Below, piece by piece: positions 16,880-23,722 of a DNA stretch of 56,250 nucleotides; position 1 is the first letter of the stretch; each line of letters begins with the position of its first letter. The translations under genes and the position numbers were made by a program. The notes beneath the pieces were generated by a model. It was not told where the DNA came from, made no database searches, and was given only the letters and a program-made list of their open reading frames with translations. Origin of the DNA: Candidatus Methylopumilus sp. (GTDB lineage: Bacteria; Pseudomonadota; Gammaproteobacteria; Burkholderiales; Methylophilaceae); NCBI GenBank assembly GCA_026399645.1, contig JAPLQN010000037.1:1-56250 (forward strand), given 5' to 3'.

Positions 16880-17205
16880 TGATTTACTTCATAAAAATTA
16901 TTATCGCGGTCTTGGTGATTGTACTTGTCACTGAATTAAGTAAGAAAGATACAAAGTTAGCTGCACTTTTACTAGCACTGCCAATTATTTCTTTTACTGC
17001 TTACACTATGATTTGGTTTGAAAGTAAGGATACCGATAAAATTGCTAAGTTAGCCAATGAAAATTTTATTTACGTATTGCCAGTCATGCCTATATTACCG
17101 TTATTTAGCTGGATGCTTAAAAATAGCTTCGGATTCTTCACTTCGCTTATTATGGTAACGATACTCATGATCGTACTTTTTTATTTGTTACAAAAAATAC
17201 TATGA
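16879..17205 (+). CDS. DUF3147-like small membrane protein
   Basis: 108 aa with about four hydrophobic helices. The motif DTKLAALLLALPIISFTAYT followed by WFES matches the DUF3147 family (integral membrane, function unknown). Start codon overlaps the stop of the DUF429 gene. The end is 13 bp from the convergent HNH gene. Confidence 0.7.
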   Translation: MIYFIKIIIAVLVIVLVTELSKKDTKLAALLLALPIISFTAYTMIWFESKDTDKIAKLANENFIYVLPVMPILPLFSWMLKNSFGFFTSLIMVTILMIVLFYLLQKIL

Positions 17206-17218
17206 AAGGCTCAATTTA

Positions 17219-17560
17219 CTACTTCTTAATGCGTGAACTTTTAGCCGCTCTCTCGTAAAAATCATCTGGTTTATTTTTCACCCAGGTAATAAATGTTTGC
17301 ATATCTGAATGATTTCTCAATGACTCTGCAGTATTCAATATTTTAGCGAGTTCATTTTCCTTAAATAACGCATGAATTTGTTTATGACAGATTCGGTGAA
17401 GATATTCAAAAGATTTTCCACCCTTAGATTTTGGTATTAAATGGTGTGCATCTTTTTGAGATTCTGGAATACCTCTACCACATATGGGACATATTATCGG
17501 ATCTAGAATGACCTCTGATAATATAGCTGGCAAGAGTTTTTTTCTAATTTTTCCGATCAT
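17219..17560 (-). CDS. HNH endonuclease-like protein
   Basis: 113 aa. A zinc-knuckle CPICGRGIP precedes DAHHLIPKSKGGKSFEYLHR and ICHKQIHALF: the HH, N/K and H positions of an HNH nuclease domain with its structural CxxC...C. It is the last gene of a tight minus-strand operon (small 36-aa ORF, DUF2805, DUF2256, HNH; gaps of a few bases). Such small HNH proteins may act on DNA or RNA; the target is unknown. Confidence 0.8.
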   Translation of the reverse strand: MIGKIRKKLLPAILSEVILDPIICPICGRGIPESQKDAHHLIPKSKGGKSFEYLHRICHKQIHALFKENELAKILNTAESLRNHSDMQTFITWVKNKPDDFYERAAKSSRIKK

Positions 17561-17562
17561 GC

Positions 17563-17697
17563 TTAATTTTTATGGCGCTTACAACGTTCTGAACAGTATT
17601 TCACATCATTCCAAACAAGCTGCCATTTCTTTCTCCAAGAAAAAGGCTTTTGACAAACAAGGCAAATTTTTGTTGGTAAGTTTTCTTTTTTTACCAT
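17563..17697 (-). CDS. DUF2256 zinc-ribbon-like mini-protein
   Basis: 44 aa, read directly from the reverse strand: the ATG at 17697 (an in-frame ATG at 17703 is also possible) leads to ENLPTKICLVCQKPFSWRKK and then WQLVWNDVKYCSERCKRHKN. The CxxC...C...C pattern with PFxWRKKW and YCSxRCK is diagnostic for DUF2256. It ends 2 bp before the HNH gene. DUF2256 genes often travel with photolyase-family genes and DUF2805 (family knowledge), as in this window. Confidence 0.88.
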   Translation of the reverse strand: MVKKENLPTKICLVCQKPFSWRKKWQLVWNDVKYCSERCKRHKN

Positions 17698-17709
17698 TCT
17701 CATAATAAT

Positions 17710-17979
17710 TTAACGGCTAATTTTATATTGAGTGACGCAATGATCTCTCTTAATATCAGGTGATCTAAGCTTTAAATGCTTGCTTGATTTTTCTTTAACG
17801 CGCTTTCTCCATAATCGATATGATGAAGGCTTAAGTTGCGCCTGCATAATCTTCATTAAAGACGGTTCATCTAATTGGTATGTCTTTAAAATGGCTTCAA
17901 AAGGTGTTCTATCTTCCCAAGCCATTTCAATAAGCCTGGACATATCCCCTTCACTTAATAAAATCTCTTTTTTTGACAT
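17710..17979 (-). CDS. DUF2805 / TIGR03643 family protein
   Basis: 89 aa. LIEMAWEDRTPFEAILKTYQ, LDEPSLMKIMQAQLKPSSYR and LWRKRVKEKSSKHLKLRS are the conserved blocks of this HTH-like family. Its function is unknown; it co-occurs with DUF2256 and cryptochrome/photolyase genes. It starts 5 bp after the stop of the 36-aa ORF and is followed within about 10 bp by DUF2256, so all four genes form one operon. Confidence 0.85.
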   Translation of the reverse strand: MSKKEILLSEGDMSRLIEMAWEDRTPFEAILKTYQLDEPSLMKIMQAQLKPSSYRLWRKRVKEKSSKHLKLRSPDIKRDHCVTQYKISR

Positions 17980-17984
17980 CAGGC

Positions 17985-18095
17985 TTATTTCAATAAGTAT
18001 TTAATAAAAGCAGCAATGCCTAATACATAAAATGCTGATCCAATCCCGCATCTAAAAGCCATATGCCAACTATATTTACATTTTTTCTTTGCCAT
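17985..18095 (-). CDS. 36-aa membrane mini-protein, copy 1
   Basis: Reads MAKKKCKYSWHMAFRCGIGS followed by AFYVLGIAAFIKYLLK and a stop. One hydrophobic helix (about residues 14-33) follows a basic, Cys-containing N-terminus (Cys6 and Cys16). A second copy at 37038-37148 is identical at 27 of the first 34 positions or more, including all of CKYxWHMAFxCGxGxAFYVLGIA. Both copies are the first gene of a redox or light-stress operon and share a 17-bp upstream motif, which supports the gene being real. Family and function not recognised. Confidence 0.78.
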   Translation of the reverse strand: MAKKKCKYSWHMAFRCGIGSAFYVLGIAAFIKYLLK

Positions 18096-18144
18096 TTTTT
18101 TGTCTTTCACGTTGATTAAGCGTCTAGATATGTTTCTTTCTTTT

Positions 18145-18161
18145 AAAGTTCAATACTGTTT
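18145..18161 (-). promoter_or_regulatory. 17-bp motif AAACAGTATTGAACTTT upstream of mini-protein copy 1
   Basis: On the minus strand the sequence AAACAGTATTGAACTTT ends 50 bp before the start codon at 18095. The identical 17-mer lies 55 bp before the start of the paralogous ORF at 37148, while the DNA around it has diverged. It is a candidate binding site or -35 region (the GAACTT part resembles ECF sigma -35 elements) for a co-regulated light or redox response. Confidence 0.5.
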
Positions 18162-18171
18162 GGTCTTTACT

Positions 18172-18272
18172 TACACATCCCTATTCCATCCTCCCAAAAC
18201 CCCTAGCTTTAAAACTCTGTCAGACTATCAAATACTATAAGATATCAACTTCTGGCGAATTAACCCAGCTTT
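18172..18272 (+). repeat. Divergent copy of the C-rich intergenic repeat
   Basis: Aligns by eye along its length with the repeats at 54541-54664 and 56112-56234: ACACATCCCTATTCCA, a CCxxCCCAAAACCCC block, CTCTGTC, AAATACTATAAGATATCA, then CTTCTGGCGAATTAACCCAGCT in place of the tRNA-like CTGGGGGATTAGCTCAGCT. It lies between the divergent mini-protein operon and msrP, so it may also carry the msrP promoter. Confidence 0.55.
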
Positions 18273-18299
18273 CTATATATAAAATAGTTAAAATTAGCT

Positions 18300-19247
18300 A
18301 TGACTAACATTAAAAAAATAACATCATCAGAAATTACACCTGAGCATATTTATAATGACCGCAGAAATTTTATAAAAAATTTAGGTTTAATCTTAAGCTC
18401 CTCTGCACTATCAACATTTGCAAACACAGGTTTTGGTGCTCTTAGTTCTCTTCCTTCATTTACGGAATCAAAGGACCATGGCAATGACAAGCTAACTTCT
18501 TTGAAGGATATTACAAGCTATAACAATTATTACGAATTTGGCACTTCAAAATCAGATCCGCATGACCACGCAGATTTATTAAAAATTGATCCATGGTCGA
18601 TTTCGATTGAAGGCTCTGTTGCTAAGTCATTAAAACTCGATGTCGATGATCTTGTAAAACTTATACCAATAGAAGAGCGAATCTATAGGCTTCGCTGTGT
18701 TGAAGGTTGGTCTATGGTTATTCCTTGGGTAGGCATTCCATTAAGCTCATTACTCAAAAAAGTATCTCCAACTGGAAACGCTAAATATGTTGAATTTGTA
18801 TCTCTAAAGCGACCAAGCGAAATGATTGGCCAAAAAGATGACATGCTAGATTGGCCATACACTGAAGGACTAAGATTAGATGAGGCAATGCATCCGCTCA
18901 CTATTTTAGCAGTTGGCTTATATGGAAAAGTTTTACCTAAGCAAAATGGGGCACCAATTAGATTAGTTGTACCTTGGAAATATGGTTTTAAAAGCATTAA
19001 AGCTATCACCAAAATCAGATTAGTAGAAAAAATGCCTGTTTCCACATGGATGAAAGCCAATTCCAAAGAGTATGGATTTTATGCCAATGTTAATCCCGAA
19101 GTAGATCATCCCCGATGGTCGCAAGCCACGGAGAGGAGAATTGGAGAAAGTCTTTTGGCGCCAAGAATTAAAACAGAAATGTTTAACGGATACCAAAAAG
19201 AAGTGGCTCACTTATACCAAGGTATGGATTTAAAAAGAAATTTCTAG
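18300..19247 (+). CDS. msrP: MsrP, periplasmic methionine-sulfoxide reductase catalytic subunit
   Basis: 315 aa molybdopterin enzyme (formerly YedY) that repairs oxidised methionine in periplasmic proteins. A twin-arginine signal [16 protein letters not shown] (about residues 19-34) directs Tat export. The Mo-ligand cysteine is C133 in [35 protein letters not shown] and [12 protein letters not shown] are further family blocks. msrQ follows after 6 bp. Length and order match the E. coli msrPQ operon. Confidence 0.95.
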   Translation: MTNIKKITSSEITPEHIYNDRRNFIKNLGLILSSSALSTFANTGFGALSSLPSFTESKDHGNDKLTSLKDITSYNNYYEFGTSKSDPHDHADLLKIDPWSISIEGSVAKSLKLDVDDLVKLIPIEERIYRLRCVEGWSMVIPWVGIPLSSLLKKVSPTGNAKYVEFVSLKRPSEMIGQKDDMLDWPYTEGLRLDEAMHPLTILAVGLYGKVLPKQNGAPIRLVVPWKYGFKSIKAITKIRLVEKMPVSTWMKANSKEYGFYANVNPEVDHPRWSQATERRIGESLLAPRIKTEMFNGYQKEVAHLYQGMDLKRNF

Positions 19248-19253
19248 ATCACT

Positions 19254-19841
19254 TTGAAATTTAACCAAACATATATAAAACGCTTAATTTTCATCTTAAG
19301 TCTATGGCCGCTTCTTTCAATTAGCATTTATATCTTTCAAGACAATTTAGGAGCTAATCCTATTGAATTTATTGAGCGTCATTTTGGGAAATGGACGCTC
19401 ATTTTTTTATGCTTAACATTAAGCATGACCCCTTTAAGAAGAATAACAAATATTAGTGAGTGGATTTTATATAGAAGAATGTTAGGGCTTTTTGTGTTTT
19501 TCTATGCCTCAATTCATCTGCTTTGTTATATAGGGCTTGATTATCATTTTGCATGGATTGATATCAAAAATGACATTATTAAACATCGTTATGTGTTGGT
19601 AGGTTTTTTAGCTTGGCTTTTATTATTCCCTTTAGCTATTACCTCTTCAGATAAGATGATTAGAAGACTTAAAGTGAATTGGAAAAGATTACATCGCCTT
19701 ATTTATGCCATAGCTATATTAGGCGTGCTTCATTTTGTGTGGCTTGTCAAAAAAGATTTAACTGAGCCACTTATTTACGCTGCAATAGTTTCAATATTAC
19801 TTATATTGAGATTGGATATTTTCAATCGTAAAAAAAATTAA
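19254..19841 (+). CDS. msrQ: MsrQ, haem-binding membrane subunit for MsrP
   Basis: 195 aa, six hydrophobic helices, TTG start 6 bp after msrP. Typical segments: GKWTLIFLCLTLSMTPLRRI, RRMLGLFVFFYASIHLLCYI, KHRYVLVGFLAWLLLFPLAI and WKRLHRLIYAIAILGVLHFVW; the His residues are the b-haem ligands of the YedZ/MsrQ family. It passes electrons from the quinone pool or flavin reductase to MsrP. Its last bases overlap the end of the convergent glnE. Confidence 0.93.
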   Translation: MKFNQTYIKRLIFILSLWPLLSISIYIFQDNLGANPIEFIERHFGKWTLIFLCLTLSMTPLRRITNISEWILYRRMLGLFVFFYASIHLLCYIGLDYHFAWIDIKNDIIKHRYVLVGFLAWLLLFPLAITSSDKMIRRLKVNWKRLHRLIYAIAILGVLHFVWLVKKDLTEPLIYAAIVSILLILRLDIFNRKKN

Positions 19842-22558
19842 TGATTGAGAATGCTTTTCCAAATAGATACAACCTCAGCAGGGTGATCAGCAACTTCAGA
19901 ATGCTTTATTTTTCCATCTAATTTAGCTTCAAGACCTAATTGATGTTGAAGCTTTCTATAGAGCCGATAGGCGCTGATAAGTTTTTTGGCTGTCAGAGTT
20001 TCCATTAAACCCATTTCACTAAAAAAATTAAGCAATCCAATATTGCCTATATTTTGAGTAAGTTTTTTATTTGTAGAACTAAAAGCCAATACAAAATATT
20101 GCACAATAAATTCAATATCAATAATTCCTCCACGATCTTGTTTTAAATCAAAATACTCATGATTGACTTTGTATTTTTCGAGCATTCTTTCACGCATATC
20201 TACTACGTCTCTCTGCAACTCCTTTAAATCTCTCTTAGATTCTAGAATATCTAATCTAACCTTTTCAAATTGATTGCCTATTTCTATATCGCCAGCACAA
20301 AAGCGTGCTCGTGAAATTGCTTGATGTTCCCATGTCCAAGCTCTCTTTGATTGATAATCTTTAAAAGCGTCAATGGAACTCACTAAAAGTCCACTCGCAC
20401 CGTCAGGTCGCAATGCAAGATCAATTTCATAGAGAACGCCTGAGGATGTGTAAGTGTTGAGGCAGCTATTTATGCGCTGTACAAATCTTGCATATCTTTC
20501 AGCCATACCATCTCGATTATCATCGTAGATAAAGACAATATCTAAATCCGAGGTGTAGCTCATTTCTTTACCCCCGAATTTACCATAAGCAATGACAGCA
20601 AATTTATATGGGTCATTTTGCTCAGGATACATATGGGCCCATACCAATAAAAGTGTCTCTTCTATAAGTAAGTCAGCAAGATCGGTTAAGTAATCAGAGA
20701 GATTTTCTACTGACACATCACCTATGACTTCTAATGCCGCCAACTTAAAAATGTTAGCGTGCTTAATATTGCGCATGATATTCATTTGCTGCTCAATATC
20801 ATCTTTAGCTTCCAATAAATCTTTATGAAGCTTTTCTTTTATTGCTACAAAATCAGGCTTTGTATAAAAATGATTAATATCAAGTAATTCATCAATCAAT
20901 ATCGGATGCTGAATAAGGTATTGTGTAAGCCATGGACCCGCTTTAGACAATTTAATAAGTATCTTTAATGCGCTTGGATTTTCAGTAAGCATAGCGAGAT
21001 AACTCGCACGCCTACATATACTCTCTAAAATTGAAATGATTCTGATGAACGTTGAATCTGAATTAGAATCAGAAACAGAAGAAACTTCATGGATAATTAA
21101 AGGCATTAGGAGGTCGAATCGTTGCCGACTCACTTCAGGCAAATGAAGATAACGTGAGCTATGCTTTAATCCGTCAATCACTTGATACGTCTCATCAGGC
21201 AGTTTAAAGCCTAAGCTCTCTAGATGCTTATGCGCATCTTCTAAGCTTAAAGCACTATTCCAAAGGGCTTTAGTTAAATTTAATTGAGGCGAATCTTCAT
21301 CTTTAATTGCTTCTTTAAAAACTTCATCAAAATAAAATTCTACATTTACTCTGTGAGTTTCAAGTTCTTGATAAAACATATTCCAATCTTGGTATTGCAT
21401 AGACTTAACTAACCTTAATTTTCCTTCATCTGATTTTGGTAACTCTTGTGTTTGCATGTCTTCCATATATTGGAGTCTGTGCTCTAAATTTCGTAAGAAC
21501 TCATAAGCCTTAGTTAATAAATTAACCGCGTCTTTAGATAATAAATTTTTAGTTTCCAAGACTGCTAATGTGGGTAAAAGCGATTTGAGCCTTAATGTCT
21601 TATCTTGGCCACCTCGGATCAATTGATACACTTGCGCGATAAACTCAATCTTGCGAATGCCACCTCGACCAACTTTAATATTTTCTTGAATGCCTTTTTT
21701 ATTTACATCATTTTGAATTTGAGTTTTTAAATCACGCATAGAATTTAATGCACCGTAATCTAAATATTTCCGGAAAACAAATGGCTCAATAATTTTATTA
21801 AGCTCTATCTGAGGTCCAACAATTACGCGACCTTTGACCCATGCATATCTTTCCCACTCTCGTCCGTATTTTTGATAGTAATCTTCTAGCATTTGATAAC
21901 TACATACAATCTGGCCCTCAGAACCAAAAGGTCTTAATTGCATATCTACACGAAATACAAATCCATCTTCTGTAATATCATTAAGGCTCGATATGATCTT
22001 TTTACAAAGATTAATAAAGAAGCTTTGATTGCTTATGGACACCTTGCTTTCAGTATCCCCATCTTCTGGATACACAAAGATCAGGTCAATATCAGACGAT
22101 ACATTAAGCTCTTCTCCCCCTAGCTTCCCCATGGCGACAATAATTAATTGCTGCTCTTGTCCGTTTAATCCTACCGGAGAACCATGCATATACTTAAGGG
22201 AATTGAAATGAAATTGATGTGCATTAAGTAGAGCAATTTCAGCGAGTGCAGTTACTGACTTAATGACCTCATCTAAATCAGCTAATTTATTCAGATCACG
22301 AAGAATAATATTTGCTATCACTAGCTGACGAAGTTTACGAAGAGATTTATTTAAGCTTATCTCATCAGAAATTTGGCGGTCATCTAACCATGATTCCATT
22401 TCTTGCCTACTAAATGGATGACTAATATGTTGAAGTGAGGATTGCTCGAGCCCTTTGTCTGCCTCAAATAGCCTTTTTATAAAAGGTGAGCAATGGTATG
22501 TATAAGTAAGATCCTTACTTAACAATTGATTCAATAGTGATTGATTAGATTTAGACAT
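19838..22558 (-). CDS. glnE: Glutamine synthetase adenylyltransferase/deadenylase
   Basis: 906 aa, close to the usual 900-950. Two nucleotidyltransferase halves are visible, each with a GSDxD-type metal site: ELNVSSDIDLIFVYPEDGDT (about residue 150) and KEMSYTSDLDIVFIYDDNRD (about residue 665). Each is followed by the GlnD-linker-like helical part with GRGGIRKIEFIAQ and DRGGIIDIEFIVQ. It adds or removes AMP on glutamine synthetase according to PII state, setting nitrogen assimilation. Stand-alone gene. Confidence 0.96.
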   Translation of the reverse strand: MSKSNQSLLNQLLSKDLTYTYHCSPFIKRLFEADKGLEQSSLQHISHPFSRQEMESWLDDRQISDEISLNKSLRKLRQLVIANIILRDLNKLADLDEVIKSVTALAEIALLNAHQFHFNSLKYMHGSPVGLNGQEQQLIIVAMGKLGGEELNVSSDIDLIFVYPEDGDTESKVSISNQSFFINLCKKIISSLNDITEDGFVFRVDMQLRPFGSEGQIVCSYQMLEDYYQKYGREWERYAWVKGRVIVGPQIELNKIIEPFVFRKYLDYGALNSMRDLKTQIQNDVNKKGIQENIKVGRGGIRKIEFIAQVYQLIRGGQDKTLRLKSLLPTLAVLETKNLLSKDAVNLLTKAYEFLRNLEHRLQYMEDMQTQELPKSDEGKLRLVKSMQYQDWNMFYQELETHRVNVEFYFDEVFKEAIKDEDSPQLNLTKALWNSALSLEDAHKHLESLGFKLPDETYQVIDGLKHSSRYLHLPEVSRQRFDLLMPLIIHEVSSVSDSNSDSTFIRIISILESICRRASYLAMLTENPSALKILIKLSKAGPWLTQYLIQHPILIDELLDINHFYTKPDFVAIKEKLHKDLLEAKDDIEQQMNIMRNIKHANIFKLAALEVIGDVSVENLSDYLTDLADLLIEETLLLVWAHMYPEQNDPYKFAVIAYGKFGGKEMSYTSDLDIVFIYDDNRDGMAERYARFVQRINSCLNTYTSSGVLYEIDLALRPDGASGLLVSSIDAFKDYQSKRAWTWEHQAISRARFCAGDIEIGNQFEKVRLDILESKRDLKELQRDVVDMRERMLEKYKVNHEYFDLKQDRGGIIDIEFIVQYFVLAFSSTNKKLTQNIGNIGLLNFFSEMGLMETLTAKKLISAYRLYRKLQHQLGLEAKLDGKIKHSEVADHPAEVVSIWKSILNH

Positions 22559-22702
22559 TAAGCATTTAGTTAATTCGTACCCTTCATAACTTAGAAATTA
22601 ACACAAAATTAAGCTTTTGCTTGCACACCCCTTTTACTCCCAGCTAAAATATTGTTTTGACAGTGCCTGCAAGTACCGAACTACTTAATATTAATTAAGC
22701 TT

Positions 22703-23092
22703 ATGCTCCGACAAACTATAATTTTTTCATCCTTTGTACTGACTTTAATAATCTCACTAACTTCTTACGCAGGTGGAGAGTCTACCTATAAATCGATTTG
22801 TATAGCTTGTCATGCTTCCGGCATGAATGGGGCTCCTAAATTTCAGAATAATCTCGCTTGGGCACCTATTATTAAGGAAGGCAAAGTTCATGTCATTGCT
22901 GAAGCCTATAACGGTGTAAGAAAAATGCCAGCAAAAGGCGGAAAGCCTGATTTAACTCTAGAGGATTTCTCAGAGGCTTTAATTTATATGGTTAACTCCT
23001 CTGGTGGCAATTGGAGCACACCAACTGAGCAAGAGTTTATTCAAATTAGAAGTAATATTACGAAGCTTAGCCGTAAAAGAAAGCCAGGCTAA
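22703..23092 (+). CDS. Cytochrome c5-type monohaem protein
   Basis: 129 aa with signal peptide (cleavage near SYAGG, residue 22-25). One haem site CIACH (C33, C36, H37) and a Met ligand in VRKMPAKGG, in the c5 arrangement ASGMNGAPKF...W..I..G. A soluble or membrane-associated periplasmic electron carrier, probably between a quinol oxidising complex and an oxidase. Monocistronic by spacing. Confidence 0.87.
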   Translation: MLRQTIIFSSFVLTLIISLTSYAGGESTYKSICIACHASGMNGAPKFQNNLAWAPIIKEGKVHVIAEAYNGVRKMPAKGGKPDLTLEDFSEALIYMVNSSGGNWSTPTEQEFIQIRSNITKLSRKRKPG

Positions 23093-23111
23093 GAGTCTTT
23101 GGAAATTTTGA

Positions 23112-23214
23112 CGTTTTGTAACACACCTCTATCACCGCCTCAATAAAAACCTGTAATTAGGGCTTACTTGTAACCCTGATAGATTTTACTATTGATAAGA
23201 AATACTTATCACAT
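23112..23214 (+). repeat. Possible divergent copy of the C-rich intergenic repeat
   Basis: TTTTGTAACACACCTCTATC at 23114-23133 matches TTTTGTAATACACGCCTATT at 54533-54552 at most positions, with a CCGCCTCAATAAAAACC block next, and AAATACTTATCAC at the far end. It has no tRNA-like tail. It lies between cytochrome c5 and the Cys-rich peptide gene. Confidence 0.4.
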
Positions 23215-23293
23215 ACTTAAAAACAATTCATTGGATTTATCTAAACAAGAGACATAGAATTTGCTCATACAAACTATTTGTGAGGCAATGAAA

Positions 23294-23449
23294 ATGAAAT
23301 CAAAAAAAGAAATTAAAACATCTGAAATTTTAGAGAAAAACGAAAATTTAAAAAATTCAAAAAATATAGATGAAAATAATTGTGTATGTAAACAAAATGA
23401 CAAAGACTGCTGGCATAGATATTCATCAGCAATGGGCGATTGCGTTTAA
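23294..23449 (+). CDS. Short Cys-rich peptide with CW.RY.SAM.DCV tail, copy 1
   Basis: Start taken at ATG 23294 because GAGG at 23282-23285 is 8 nt upstream; an ATG at 23288 and a TTG at 23261 are in frame. That gives 51 aa: a charged Lys/Glu/Asn-rich N-terminal part, then CVCKQNDKDCWHRYSSAMGD and a final CV. The paralogue at 48661-48837 keeps VCKQxDxxCWxRYxSAMxDCV while the N-terminal part is unrelated in detail. No signal peptide or membrane helix. This leader-plus-conserved-Cys-tail layout is compatible with a modified peptide precursor or a metal-binding peptide. Family not recognised. Confidence 0.75.
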   Translation: MKSKKEIKTSEILEKNENLKNSKNIDENNCVCKQNDKDCWHRYSSAMGDCV

Positions 23450-23633
23450 TTATTGTTGAGAAAACTGTGGACTTTAAGAATGAAGGCAATAACTCAATCG
23501 GCTTAAATTTAATGAAGTTCACACAGTCCAGCTATGGAGTTTTGGAATTCCAAAAAAATTAAAGAAATCACGGTGAACTAAAGTCGGAAAAACTGCACCA
23601 ATATAAATTAAAAGAAGCATAGTGAAACAAACC

Positions 23634-23651
23634 AGCTGGCAATTGCCAGCT
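23634..23651 (+). terminator. 18-bp perfect palindrome before ovoA, possible terminator
   Basis: AGCTGGCAATTGCCAGCT is a perfect palindrome followed by TTAATTTG. It lies 185 bp after the Cys-rich peptide gene and 70 bp before ovoA, near the point where base composition changes. It may end the peptide transcript or be an operator for the ovo operon. Confidence 0.5.
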
Positions 23652-23722
23652 TTAATTTGTAATAAAATAGCGCGTCAATTTAAGCCCATCAAAAAAACAA
23701 TGTTAACAAAGCCATAAACTTA

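Noticed and set aside
23294-23449. PqqA-type precursor peptide
   Set aside because: The Glu-x-x-x-Tyr core of PqqA is absent and no pqqB-E genes are in the window.
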